This document shows, in pieces, positions 19,750 through 30,002 of a DNA stretch of 64,000 nt. The stretch comes from Hysterangium stoloniferum. Taxonomy: Eukaryota > Basidiomycota > Agaricomycetes > Hysterangiales > Hysterangiaceae. Numbering within the stretch: the first letter of the stretch is position 1; each line of letters starts with the position of its first letter. Position numbers and translations under genes: made by a program. The stretch spans positions 62,001-126,000 of the forward strand of contig WHVD01000136.1 in assembly GCA_015178975.1 (NCBI GenBank), read 5' to 3'. The notes below the pieces were generated by a model, which did no database searches, was not told where the DNA came from, and was given only the letters and a program-made list of their open reading frames with translations.

Positions 19750-22045
19750 ACACAGTTGAATATTTAGGCTTTATGATGGGACCTGATGGTCTCCGCATGG
19801 ACGACTCTAAAATTCAAGTCATTCAAGATTGGCCGGAACCCCAGAAGGTTAAGGATATTCAATCCTTTCTAGGCTTCGCCAATTTTTATCGTCATTTCAT
19901 TCACAACTACTCAAAAATTACCGTTCCGCTCACCCGTCTTACTCGTAAAGACGCCCCGTGGAATTTCTCCGAAGAATGCCGATCGGCATTCCAGGAATTG
20001 AAAAGTGCGTTTACATCCGCCCCTATTTTGTCGCACTGGAAGCCCGACGTTCAACTCATCGTGGAAACTGATGCTTCGGACTATGCGCTTGCCGCGATAT
20101 TGTCCATTCTGGACACCGATGGTGAAGTACACCCAGTAGCTTTTCTGTCTTGCACATTTTTGGCGCCCGAACTCAACTATGACGTTCACGATAAGGAATT
20201 ACTCGTAATATTTGAAGCTTTCAAGACATGGCGACATTATTTGGAAGGCTCGGCCCACCCGGTAGATGTTATTACAGACCACAAAAATTTAGTTTACTTT
20301 TCAACCACAAAACTTCTCACCCATCGACAAGCTCGATGGTCCGAATACCTCTCTGCTTTCAACATGGTAATTCGTTTCCGCCCTGGCCGCCTTGGTGGAA
20401 AACCCAACGCTATGACTAGACGATGGGACGTCTATCCTAAAGAGGGGAGTAGCGACTACGCCACAGTTAACCTGCATAATTTCAAACCTATGTTTTCATC
20501 GGAACAACTGTCCGCGTCTATCCGAGCCACTTACCTCATTCATCCAGTCTTGCGAAGTGTTATCCTTATGGATACCGAAAAGTTACATCAAGATATACTA
20601 TCGGCAATTCCATTAGACCCAGTCACCAAAGCACACCTCGATAACCCGTCTGACCCCGATCAACCCCGATGGTCATTAGACTCACAAGGTTTCATTAGAC
20701 TTGACAATTGCATTTATGTACCGGATTCCGACACCCTTCGGCTGCGAATCCTACAACATAAGCACGACCACCCAATCTCGGGACATTTCGGCCTCAATAA
20801 GACCCTCTCACTCATTAGAAGAGAATATACATGGCCCGGCATCCGAGATTTTGTTAAGCACTATTGTAAATCCTGTACTACGTGTTTACGCTCTAAATCA
20901 CAGCGACACAAACCATATGGCCTACTCAAACAATTACCGATACCGGAAAAACCTTGGAACTCGATTTCTATGGATTTTATCGAGCACCTACCGGCATCCA
21001 AAGGTCACATAGCAATCCTAGTTGTTGTGGATCGGCTCTCAAAGCAAAGTATTTTCATTCCAACATATGACATGATAACATCTGTACAGTTAGCTGAATT
21101 ATTCATCACCCACGTATTCTCCAAGCATGGTGTTCCGTCGCATGTCACATCCGATCGCGGATCTGAGTTTGTTTCTCACTTCTTTAGGTCACTCGGAAAA
21201 GCACTAGACATGAAGCTACATTTCACTTCAGGCTATCACCCAGAAGGCGATGGACAAACCGAACGCATGAATCAAACCTTGGAACAATACATCCGTGTCT
21301 ATTGCAACTATCAACAAGACAATTGGAAATCACTACTACCGCTAGCTGAATTCGCATATAACAACGCACCAAATGCCACTACCAGCATTTCGCCTTTCTT
21401 CGCAAATAAAAGCTACAACCCCAACATCGCAATCCACCTGGAACGCGATCTCACATCCACCCGTGCTCAAGACTTCGTTACCAACCTTGACGAGCTACAT
21501 CAAGAACTTCGTAAAACTATCGCAATGGCCCAAGAACGATACCAACGGTCTGCAGATAAAAACCGACTTCCGCCTCCTGATTTCAAGATCGGAGACTGAG
21601 TATTCATTAAAGCCGAGTTTTTCCAAACTACTAGACCTTCTAAGAAGCTCTCTGAAAAATATTTAGGTCCGTTATAGCACAAGCCGGCACGCTTTCATGG
21701 ACGCTTCGGCTCCCCGACAACATGCGTGCAGTGCACCCGGTATTTCATGTATCTATGTTAGAACCTTGTGTTCCTAACAGTATACCCGATCGCATACAAC
21801 CACCACCTCCACCCATGATTATTGATGGGGAACCCGAATTCGAGATATCAGAAATCCTAGACTCAAAAATCGACAATCACCGACGCTCATGCAAATTACT
21901 TTATTTGGTCAAATGGGCTGGCTATGAAGGTACAGATGAAGAAACTTCATGGATCCTAGCTACAGAGCTCGGTAATGCCTCGGAAATCATTTTAGGGTTT
22001 CACCAAGCTTATCCAAACAAACCCGGTCCTCTCAATTCTTTATAG
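19750..22045 (+). pseudogene. Gypsy family B pol, right copy (RT end, RNase H, integrase, chromodomain)
   Basis: It starts inside RT at VEYLGFMMGPDGLRM, then RT connection (WPEPQKVKDIQSFLGFANFYR), RNase H (LIVETDASDYALAAIL, DKELLVIFEAFKTWRHYLEG, VITDHKNLVYFS), and the integrase finger and core as in the left copy. At 21,597 TGA replaces the CGA of the left copy (KIGD-stop-VFIKAEFF). At about 21,670 a 7-bp deletion (GTTTGAAGTTATA to GTTATA) shifts the frame. The chromodomain frame resumes at 21,722-22,045. The RT fingers and palm are absent. Confidence 0.85.
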
Positions 22046-22141
22046 GTCTATCACGCGGTACCCGACCTTTTTCCGACTATGCCTTATGTTTTCACGCTAT
22101 GATTTGTTTGTTTTTAAGAAAAACCGATATATTTTCACCAT

Positions 22142-23118
22142 CTAAGTTTCTCCCTCTACAACTTCTCCCTCCTCTCTGGCCTCCGAACCCTCCTCCGCAC
22201 CAACAGCCACCGATACCACACCACCGACCTTCTCCGAAACCCCAATTTCATGCCCACCGCAACTCGAGACTTCCAAATACTGCTCAAGTTGACCACCGAG
22301 AGACTCGATAACACTGGTCTGTTTCTCCAGCCCGACGCCCAAGAGTTGCAATTGCTCAGTTATGAGCCCTTGTTGTCGCAACGTCTCATATCGGTACCGA
22401 CTCATCTCCGAGAAGTAGGTCCGCATGAGGCGGTTTTGCTCTTCTAGAGCATCGGCCTGTCGCTCCTGGAATGAACCATCGGCCCCGGGAAAACACACCC
22501 AAGCTTCTGATCAGCGCACTCTTGACAAGTGCGGCCCCGACCATTGGTCCGGGGATGACAGGTTCGACCCCGTTTCGTGCACCGATTGCACTTGGGGTCA
22601 TTTTCGGGCCCCGCCTTGGGGGCCTGCTTTTGTTTCTATAGAAAAAATTATTTAGGGAAGTTTTATTTAAGGAAATCGAACCCACCTTGGGCTCGACGGC
22701 CCCGGTGCATCCTCCTCGTCCTCCTCTCCCTCTTCATCATCAGACTCCAAAGGCGTTGCAGCCTTGCACTAACAAATATTGTCAGTAAGGTTCGCAAAAG
22801 ACACCAGAGCCGACTTACCTTTCCCTCCCGCTTCTTTTTTGCCACCTCCTCCCGTGCCCGATCGGCCTCCTGCTGCTTGTTCTTTGCAAGCACTGCTTCC
22901 CAGTGCTTGCACGCGGCCTCTTCTGCCGCCTGTTTCTTCTCCTCGGCCTCGATGGCCACCAACTCCTCCTTCTCCTTCCGCTCCTCCTCTTCACGTGCCT
23001 TTTTCTTCTGCTCGAGTATACGCCGACACTCCTTCACGTTCACCGTACCACTCGGCACCGACATGGGCACAACTGTTAACCTAACCGGGAAGGGTTTTGA
23101 CCCCGAGCCTATGGTCAT
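22142..23118 (-). CDS. Antisense coiled-coil Zn2Cys6 gene of Gypsy family B, right copy
   Basis: Mirror copy of the gene at 17,111-18,089, with the same three exons and intron positions on the minus strand (start 23,118, stop 22,142). The cysteine cluster reads CNRCTKRGRTC and CQECADQKLGC, spacing C-x2-C-x6-C-x10-C-x2-C-x6-C. The codon that is TGA in the left copy is CGA (SRYRYETLRQQG), so I see no inactivating change in this copy once the introns are removed. It lies between the pol end (22,045) and the 3' LTR, convergent with pol. TATAAAA lies 57 nt upstream on the minus strand (23,169-23,175). I know no Gypsy protein of this make-up; capsid-like gag features and zinc knuckle are absent. 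Confidence 0.75.
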
Positions 23119-23168
23119 GGTGGTTAAAGGAAGGGAAGTAAAATTTCAAGCGCCAGGAACCCTCAAAC

Positions 23169-23175
23169 TTTTATA
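23169..23175 (-). promoter_or_regulatory. TATA box of antisense gene, family B right
   Basis: Minus-strand TATAAAA 57 nt before the ATG at 23,118, mirror of 17,054-17,060. Confidence 0.65.
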
Positions 23176-23276
23176 TGCAAATTTTTGCCGAGTCACATGA
23201 TGTTTTGACACACCCAGCCATACCCGACAAGTTTTACGTACAGGATCTAGATTTTCGGCCTCCTTGGGATTTCGGC

Positions 23277-23291
23277 CAAAAGGGGAGATAC
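23277..23291 (+). promoter_or_regulatory. Polypurine tract of family B, right arm
   Basis: AAAAGGGGAGATAC directly before the LTR start TGTTACGACC at 23,292. It shows that the downstream LTR is the 3' LTR of the plus-strand pol. Confidence 0.7.
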
Positions 23292-24012
23292 TGTTACGAC
23301 CGTGTCGCAACCCTATCGGTCCCGAGGTTATCGCCACTTGTCAACGTTTCAAGTCATCCTCTCGGAAACCATTGGCCCCGAAGCTGACGAATGTTTCGCG
23401 AAGATCAAACTCCATTTACACCCACGTCAAAATAACTCGTATTGTCTGGTCAAACTTTGATACGTCCCCTTTATTATGTTGATCCGTCCAATCTTATGTT
23501 TCGCATATGTCTAGCTATATTTGTAGTCCTTGAACTATTTCCTTTTATCGTAATCCCGCTCTCGGTTATCATCGGCCTCCGAACTAATCATAAACTTCCC
23601 GTTCCTAGTCAAGCTTATTGTTAATACCGTGTTCCGCCCTTCTCCCCATTAGTAATTTCCAGACACCTGTTACTTGTATATGAACCCGCTGTAGTTGTAG
23701 TTACTAGGCAATCAGAATATCGACTCAGAATACCCTCATACACCTGTATCAGTCTCATACTAAGAATCCCCCCATCCGCCTTCGCGTGCGCTTGCCCACT
23801 CCCGGCCCCGACCCCTAGGCCCGACGCTCGACTTGTCCTTCGATTCCGATTGGTATCACGCCGAAAGGTACTCACTAGGATTAGTCTTCGCCCGCCCGAA
23901 ATTTAAGGACATCCTACGGATATTTGTGAGGGCACAGCACATAAGCTGAAGCCAAGTCCTTCCGATCGGTCCCTGTCGGCCACCGACATTAGTCAGTTTT
24001 CAGTTCTTAACA
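23292..24012 (+). repeat. 3' LTR of family B, right arm
   Basis: A 721-bp unit from TGTTACGACC to AGTTCTTAACA, inverted partner of 16,216-16,937. The two LTRs differ by scattered transitions, several at CpG sites, so the copies have diverged since they were joined or were different copies before. Confidence 0.85.
23931..23953 (+). other. Conserved LTR hairpin, copy 4
   Basis: The plus strand reads the complement of copies 1-3 (GGC, CAGC / GCTG, GCC around ACATAA), 59 nt from the LTR 3' end. This is the form present in the sense RNA. Confidence 0.65.
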
Positions 24013-24785
24013 GATTCCCTCAATTCTAACTATGCATCCCCTTTCCACTGCTGCCCAGTATGAGAACCTTTTTCTACTTAATGCTGGCCATTCTGCCAGA
24101 CATATTTCAGTTTCTGCTGGCTATAGCTATGCTACTATCTCTAGACTTTGTTCTAAACACTGTTCCCACCTTTCTAAGTCCTCTGGTGGTCACCCTTCCA
24201 AAATCTCCACAGCCAACATACATTTTGCACAACACCTTATCAGCTCTGGAAAGGCTGATACAGCTGTAGATGCAACAAAGGCACTTTGCACTATCACCAA
24301 CCAGTCACTCAATCCTCAAACAGTGCATTGTGGACTCAAGGCAGCTGGGATGAAGCCTGTGGTAAAGAAGAAAAGGCCTCTTCTTTCTAAGAGGCATAGG
24401 AAAGAGAGGATGGATTTTGCTTTGGCACATCAGGATTGGACTGTGGAGGATTGGAAAAAGGTGGTGTGGTCTGATGAGACCAAAATTAATAGGCTGGGGT
24501 CAGATGGCAGGAAGTGGGTGTGGAAAAAGTGTTATGTATTTTTAGGTTTTTCCGATTTTTAACCAATCTCCCCCTAAACAAATTGATAAAAACAAGTTCA
24601 AATGTACTTATATTGCGACGAAATTATTGTACAATATTCTCCTGAATTTAACCTGATTTTTACAATTTATTTCATATTTTTATGATTTAATTTGGGAGAA
24701 CTATCGAAATTCTACTGTTTATTCTTTTTTAACTAAAAATCTTCGAAGTCGGCCTTCTGGCGCTTATTGCACAACGCGCGGGAAT

Positions 24786-25033
24786 ATTCGTCACAAAAGG
24801 TGACATTCGTCACAACGGTGACATTCGTCACAACGGTGACATTCGTCACAACGGTGACATTCGTCACAACGGTGACATTCGTCACAACGGTGACATTCGT
24901 CACAACGGTGACATTCGTCACAACGGTGACATTCGTCACAATGGTGACCTTCGTCACAACAGTGACTGTCGTCACAATGGTGACCTTCGTCACAACAGTG
25001 ACTGTCGTCACAACAAGTGACCGTCGTCACAAA
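24786..25033. repeat. 18-bp minisatellite, self-complementary unit
   Basis: Tandem copies of GTGACATTCGTCACAACG: eight or nine near-identical units, then about five with altered spacers (ACCTTC, ACTGTC). Each unit contains GTGAC and GTCAC, so adjacent units can pair in two registers. All six frames are open through much of it, which explains the long but meaningless frames there. Confidence 0.9.
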
Positions 25034-25348
25034 ATGCGACGACTTGTCACAAACGCGACACGCGCGGGAAAATTATGTAATCAGCGCGCGCACGAAATCA
25101 GCAACTTCGCGACGCGCGAGAACATTACATCAGCATATATGCTACAATGGAAAGTAGCAGAAACTCCTGGAATATTCCAGCAGATTCCAGGTAAAATAGC
25201 TAAAAATAGGTAAAACAAGTAGCTAGAACATTCTCCCATGTCTCAGATTTTACTGTATATAAGGAGCTCTGCTCCACCACTGAAATATAACTTATTTTAA
25301 CCCATTTACTACACCACATCAGTGTGCCACTGCATCAGCAGTTATATT

Positions 25349-25588
25349 CCACCCCTAGTTGGGCTGTTGGATAAATATATATAAACACTTAGTCACCTCT
25401 AGTTGAGCTGCTGACCTAAGCTATCTCAGGATCCCTTTGCCACCTCTAGTTGAGCTTCTGGTAATAATCCTACCCCCTTGTCACCTCTAGTTGAGCTTCT
25501 GACAAACAACTTGTTCCCCTTTTGCCACCTCTTAGTTGAGTAGCTGGCTATCCTTTATTACTAATCCACCTCTAGTTGAGTTGTTGGC
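25349..25588. repeat. Six dispersed copies of a 20-mer inside the LTR
   Basis: CACCTCTAGTTGAGCTTCTG-like units lie at 25,349-25,370, 25,393-25,413, 25,441-25,461, 25,482-25,502, 25,525-25,547 and 25,567-25,588. Starts are 41-48 bp apart, and the sequence between units is not repeated. They lie downstream of the TATA box, so they would be in the transcript. Confidence 0.85.
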
Positions 25589-26933
25589 TATAAATTAAAG
25601 TAATAAATATTTTAGGTTATATTGAGATTAGAAATACATATATTCTAATTTCTACCCGGTTTTTGGCATAAACAAATACTGAGAATATTCTTGCAGAATC
25701 CTTAAGACTACATTAAGATCCTGATAAGTTAGTATCACAGTAGACCCTGTAGGTTAGTGTAAATAAAGCATATATTAGCCAAATAGTGTTTTATTCTATA
25801 TCTAATCTTTTGACCTGTTTATAAATATTTTTACTGTTTGATAAATAGTATAAAATATATATAAACTAGCTAGAATCGAAGTCGAATCTAGTTTCGGAAT
25901 CAGTGAATTGTTATTCATATTTTAGTAGTGTTTTTACAGAAAAAGAACAAGCTTGCACAAGCAGCTCTCAAAACCTTCTTTGCGAAGTAGGGTGCATATA
26001 TTCAAGTAAACTCTTGACTTCAGGGGTTCTAAGTCTATTTAGGCTGCCACTGATTAATATCAAATACTTAAATTATTTTACCTTGCAGTGAATTGAGTAT
26101 TTGCACATTTTGATAGAGCATTGGACTCCTTTTTCGGAAAATAGTATTAAAATAAGGCTAATACATCACAAAAAGGCAGGGGAGGGCTTGAGTGACAGGC
26201 TGGTTGAGGGAACCCTGAAGTTTGGTGGTGGATCTTTAATGGTTTGGGGGTGCATGCTGTGGGAGGGGGTTTGGTATGCATGCAAGATTGATGGAAGGAT
26301 TGATGGGGATCTCTACATCCAGGTTCTGGAGGATGACCTGCAAGCCAGTCTTAAGGACTATGGTAAATCTGCCAATGGTATCATCTTCCAGTAAGACAAT
26401 GACCCCAAGCATACCTGCAAGAAGGCCCAGAATTGGTTCCAAGAAAATGGTTTCAGGGTTCTCTCATGGCCAGCACAGTCTCCTGACTTGAGTCCCATTG
26501 AACACCTATGGAATCACCTGAAGAAGAGGTTGGCAGGGTATGAGAATGCACCCCAGGGGATGGAAGAGTTGTGGGAGAGGGTGGTAGATGAATGGTACAA
26601 TATTGATGAAAAGGTGTGTCAGGATTTGATTTAAAGTATGCCTAGGAGGGCTTCAGATGTATTAAAGGCAAAGGGTGGCTACACTAAGTACTAAATACTA
26701 GTAATTTCCTGCCTAAATGTGTCAGTTACAAAATGTATCCAATGAATGCTCTCCATTGAAATATTCATAGTGTTTCCATATATGGATATTACATAATATA
26801 GTTCTACCATATAACTATATACATGATAGGTCATGTTCACAAATATTCTGGTGATTTCTACTATTTTATCTACTGGGATATAGCATATATAAGCTGAAAC
26901 TACAAAACATTGGATACATTTTGTAAGTCACTG

Positions 26934-27554
26934 TATATATTCACCCTGTCGATGAAGTAAGAGGGTATTACCAGTCGCAAGAGCTCATGAAAGTGTTGTT
27001 GAAGAAGTTACGACAAGTTAGATTTTGATTATTAATATGACACTAATTTTACAGATATTTCGACTGACTTCCCTCACTCCTTTTGTGGCCCTTTTATGTT
27101 TTTCTTCATATCACTATGACTATATTATGATTTAATAATGAAATCATTCGTGACATTGAAATGAGACATGTCAAAGATATTTGAGATTGTTGAAGAATAG
27201 TTGAATCAGAAGTCAAGTTGGAAGTCAAGTTGGAAATCAAGAAGGAATGTCAAAGGAATGTCAAAGAAAGTTAAATTGAATATTATTGAAATTTGAGCTT
27301 GTATGTTCATGACACATTGTGGAATGCACATGCATGGTACTGGTGTACAGCCTAGCTGCATTGCAGAATGTATGCAGCACAAACACATTCAGTCAGAGTC
27401 CCACTGTGTCACTGGCACACACTCTGTCCTTTTCTTGATTGTACCATGGTTGTATGAGCATTAAACTCACACATACATTTTCAGCTATTCCACAGAAAGT
27501 GGAAGAGGGCTTTAGAAACCTCCACTATGTCCCTTATATTTCACTCACCACCAT
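26934..27554. other. No recognisable gene
   Basis: AT-rich sequence between a mariner element and the DIRS-like remnant. There is a short GGAAGTCAAGTT-type repeat at 27,210-27,240. No supported coding region. Confidence 0.5.
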
Positions 27555-28940
27555 TCACCAACTGGTGCCATTGTGGCCAAAGGGCTAGAGGGCAAGAATG
27601 AGAAGAGTATCAGTATAATCAACTGGCTAGCAGCTGCAGCAGCTGCAGTGGATCGCATCAGAGCACATGCTGGTTCAAATAGAGTGAATGCACTTGTAGC
27701 ACACCACACCATCATAATATCTGTTGCAAAATCACATAGCTGAGAAGTCACCATGGATTATGATGTACAGCAGTGGGAAGCAGCAGCTCATAGTTTGCCT
27801 CATGACTTAAGCTGTCTGGACACTGAAGCACTGACAATTATATCAATGTGAATGGCACTGCACACTCTGAAAACAATCTTTCCCATGGCCACCCCACCTA
27901 AGCACCCACAATCAGCTGGAGCACCATCCCAGCTGGTATCACCAGGGAAGAGACTGTGCACTGAGAAGGATACATCTCATTGTTTTTAGTGTGGAATCAA
28001 GGATACTTTCCTTCTGATTGCAGGGCAAAGCTCACAATGGCAGGAAAGAATGCTGTCTCGATCATGCAGGGTGCCAAAAACAAGCAGGCCTAAACTGCAC
28101 CCAATGCATGTATGTAAATAGGGCGATGGCTGCATCAATGCATGCAGCATCTGCTTCAAGGATGACCACAAAGCAGGAGCTTGCAAACAACTTTGGCCCA
28201 AGAATGGTCATAACAAATGTGGTTTGTATATTGAGTGAATATGGTATATTACAGGATTGGCAGAATATTATAGCAGGTTTAATCAACAGATTTGACATCA
28301 GGGTGAAAGACTACATTACACAAACAGCTATTTTTCAAAAACCACAAATCTTCATTAACAGATATGGACTTTATAAGCAGGTATATAAGGAGTGAGCAGG
28401 AAGAAGGTCATTACTCCAAAGGCTTTGTGCCAGAGGACCTAGAATGGGTCACCATTTCAGATATCTCCCTTGGGACTAATCCCAAAACTGAATTTGAACA
28501 CTTATTGTATGATCCAGGACCTCTCTTTCCCTTGAAATGACCCAAATCATTCCTCCATAAACAGCCACATAAATTCCGACAATTTCCCAATGGAATGAGG
28601 GACATTTTCAGAGGTGGCAACATTAATTTTATCATTACCAGAAGGTTCGGTAGCAGCAACCTTCAACATATCAGTGGCTTACTGAATACATAACTCCCAT
28701 AAGGCCAGACCAGCAGAACACTTACTGCATTTTTTGGGACAGCTTAGTGTACATTGACTGGGTGGTTGCATTCAGTTTGGCCTCAAGTGCTGGGGTATTT
28801 GGCAGCATAGCAGATACAGTGGCTCACAAAACTGTCCCAATGTTTTGGTAATTCCCATTAAATGTTTTATAACCAATCAAATAAATTTCCTAAAATAGTG
28901 AGAATATTCTCAGAGATGCCCTAGTATACTAGCTGTTATA

Positions 28941-29834
28941 TTACCAATATTTATGGACATTGGTGTTACAGTGAATATTTACAAATAACCAATCATTGGG
29001 ACAGTTTTGTGAGCACCCTTTTTGAATCAGATATCTTGCTACTGTATCTAATACCTGAATCTGATTTTCAGAAAGCCATTTTTGTGCCATCTTGGATGTA
29101 TGCTTTGGGTCATTGTCTTGCTGGAAAATGGCCTCATCTTCTGGAATCTCCAAATATGTATCTATGTAATGCTCTGGAACAAATTCTGATCCAAGATCTC
29201 CACATACTGTATTGTGCAGAATCCTTCCTTCCTTCAATTTTTGCAAACCTTCCCACTCCATTCCAACCCATACAGCCCCAGACCATGATATTTCCACCTC
29301 CATGCTTGTAGGTTGGATTGTCCTATCAGAAAGTGGTTCTCCAGCTTTCTTCCACACATATTGATGTCCATCTGACCCAATCTTATTGATTTTGGTCTTA
29401 TCAGTCCACAATACCCTCTTCCAGTCATCAACTGTCCAGTTTTGGTATTTGAGGGCAAACCTTAACTTGGCCTTTCTATGTTGAGCCTTGAGCAAGGGCC
29501 TTTTTGCCTTGACTACAGCTTTGAAAGTATGCTGTTTCAAGGTCCTCCTGACTGTTTGGGATGAGACATGATGTTGATTGATGGAATTAATGTAGAGTGT
29601 GGCCTGGACAGCATTTTCTAGCTTGCCAGAGGTGATTTGATGTATGATTCTCCTTTGGTCAGTAGGAGAAAGCTTGGAAGGACATCCTCCTTTCAGGTTT
29701 ATGTCCATCTCCTGACCAATTCAAATGATAGTAGACATGCTAAGACCTGTTATAGAGCCCACATTCCTATTGGAGAGTTCATTTTGTAGGAGGGAGATGG
29801 CTTGTTCTCTCTTGAGAGGAGAAATAGTTTTCAT
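28941..29834 (-). pseudogene. Tc1/mariner-like transposase 2, truncated
   Basis: Starts ATG at 29,834 (MKTISPLKREQAISLL, then HTH SNRNVGSITGLSMSTII), followed by TGA at 29,723-29,721 where IRQEMD would be expected. The remaining frame has VVKAKRPLLKAQHRKAKLRF, the first Asp box VLWTDKTKIN and the second FQQDNDPKHTSKMAQKWL. The third acidic residue and about 80 C-terminal residues are missing; the frame runs directly into the TIR. The copy is inactive. Confidence 0.8.
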
Positions 29835-29899
29835 GATGAGTGTTAGAATACGTACAGGGCGGGTCTCTAGAGAAACCCGCAGGATATCCGGTAGGACTT

Positions 29900-29922
29900 G
29901 GCTTCAGCTTATAGGCTGTGCC
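29900..29922 (-). other. Conserved LTR hairpin, copy 5
   Basis: Arms GGC, CAGC / GCTG, GCC with loop TTATAG and a T bulge; 59 nt from the LTR's 3' end. Confidence 0.6.
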
Positions 29923-29979
29923 CTCACTAGATCATGTCATCCAATTTCAGACAGGTGGACAGGATATCCGGTAGGACTT

Positions 29980-30002
29980 GGCTTCAGCTTATAGGCTGTG
30001 CC
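29980..30002 (-). other. Conserved LTR hairpin, copy 6 (duplicate of copy 5)
   Basis: Identical to copy 5, produced by the 80-bp tandem duplication within the same LTR. Confidence 0.6.

Larger units (their letters stand above)
16216..24012. mobile_element. Giant inverted repeat of two truncated Gypsy family B elements, head to head
   Basis: Arm 1 (16,216-19,749) and arm 2 (20,489-24,012) are near-perfect reverse complements: paired coordinates sum to 40,228-40,238 along the whole length, with only small indels. The loop 19,750-20,488 carries RT end and RNase H sequence that belongs to arm 2. Each arm holds, from the centre outwards: pol, a convergent antisense gene, a polypurine tract and a 3' LTR. 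Both copies lack a 5' LTR and gag. The outer flanks are GAAAC and GATTC, with no convincing duplication. The left flank is family C pol and the right flank is a mariner element. Confidence 0.9.
24530..26170 (+). mobile_element. Long solo LTR or LTR-type element, TSD AAAAG
   Basis: The 1,641-bp insert begins TGTTATGTATTT and ends CTAATACATCACA (TG..CA), flanked by AAAAG at 24,525-24,529 and 26,171-26,175. It has no coding capacity. It holds an 18-bp minisatellite (24,786-25,033), a TATATAAGG box at about 25,256, and six copies of a 20-mer at 25,349-25,588. Plus orientation is inferred from the TATA box. I see no second LTR inside, so a long solo LTR is simplest; a TRIM-like element is the alternative. 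Confidence 0.7.
24032..26692 (+). pseudogene. Tc1/mariner-like transposase, split and with stops
   Basis: The first part (24,032-24,529) has a helix-turn-helix N-terminus (HISVSAGYSYATISRLCSKH), a second HTH, and the first catalytic Asp in VVWSDETKIN. The frame stops at the LTR. After it (26,171) the protein continues with GEGLSDRLVEGTLKFGGGSL, the second Asp box (FQ-stop-DNDPKHT; TAA at 26,392 for an expected CAA) and the third acidic position in LSPIEHLWNHLKKRL, ending GGYTKY. A second stop replaces a codon before SMPRRASD. All three catalytic acidic residues survive in the sequence, but the reading frame does not. Confidence 0.85.
24013..26933 (+). mobile_element. Tc1/mariner-like element 1, 5' end lost, interrupted by an LTR insertion
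   Basis: The transposase frame starts at 24,032, 20 bp from the family B LTR, so the left TIR is missing. The right end CAGTGACTTACAAAATGTAT (minus strand) ends at 26,933 and is followed by TA. A similar TIR-like sequence lies at 26,724 in opposite orientation, giving an inverted pair around the last 210 bp. An LTR-type insertion splits the transposase at 24,530-26,170. Confidence 0.75.

Noticed and set aside
22577..23200. 207-aa plus-strand frame with Ser/Phe-rich sequence
   Set aside because: Shadow of the right-arm antisense gene and its promoter region.
16211..24017. 5-bp target-site duplication of the palindrome (GAAAC and GATTC)
   Set aside because: Only three of five bases match, which is not above chance; no TSD is claimed.
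24786..25033. CRISPR-like array
   Set aside because: The units are directly adjacent with no unique spacers, and the organism is a fungus; it is a minisatellite.
24767..25213. Long frames (TFVTTVTFVTTV.. and NVTVVTNVTV..) on both strands
   Set aside because: They are translations of the 18-bp minisatellite, open in most frames; not a protein gene.
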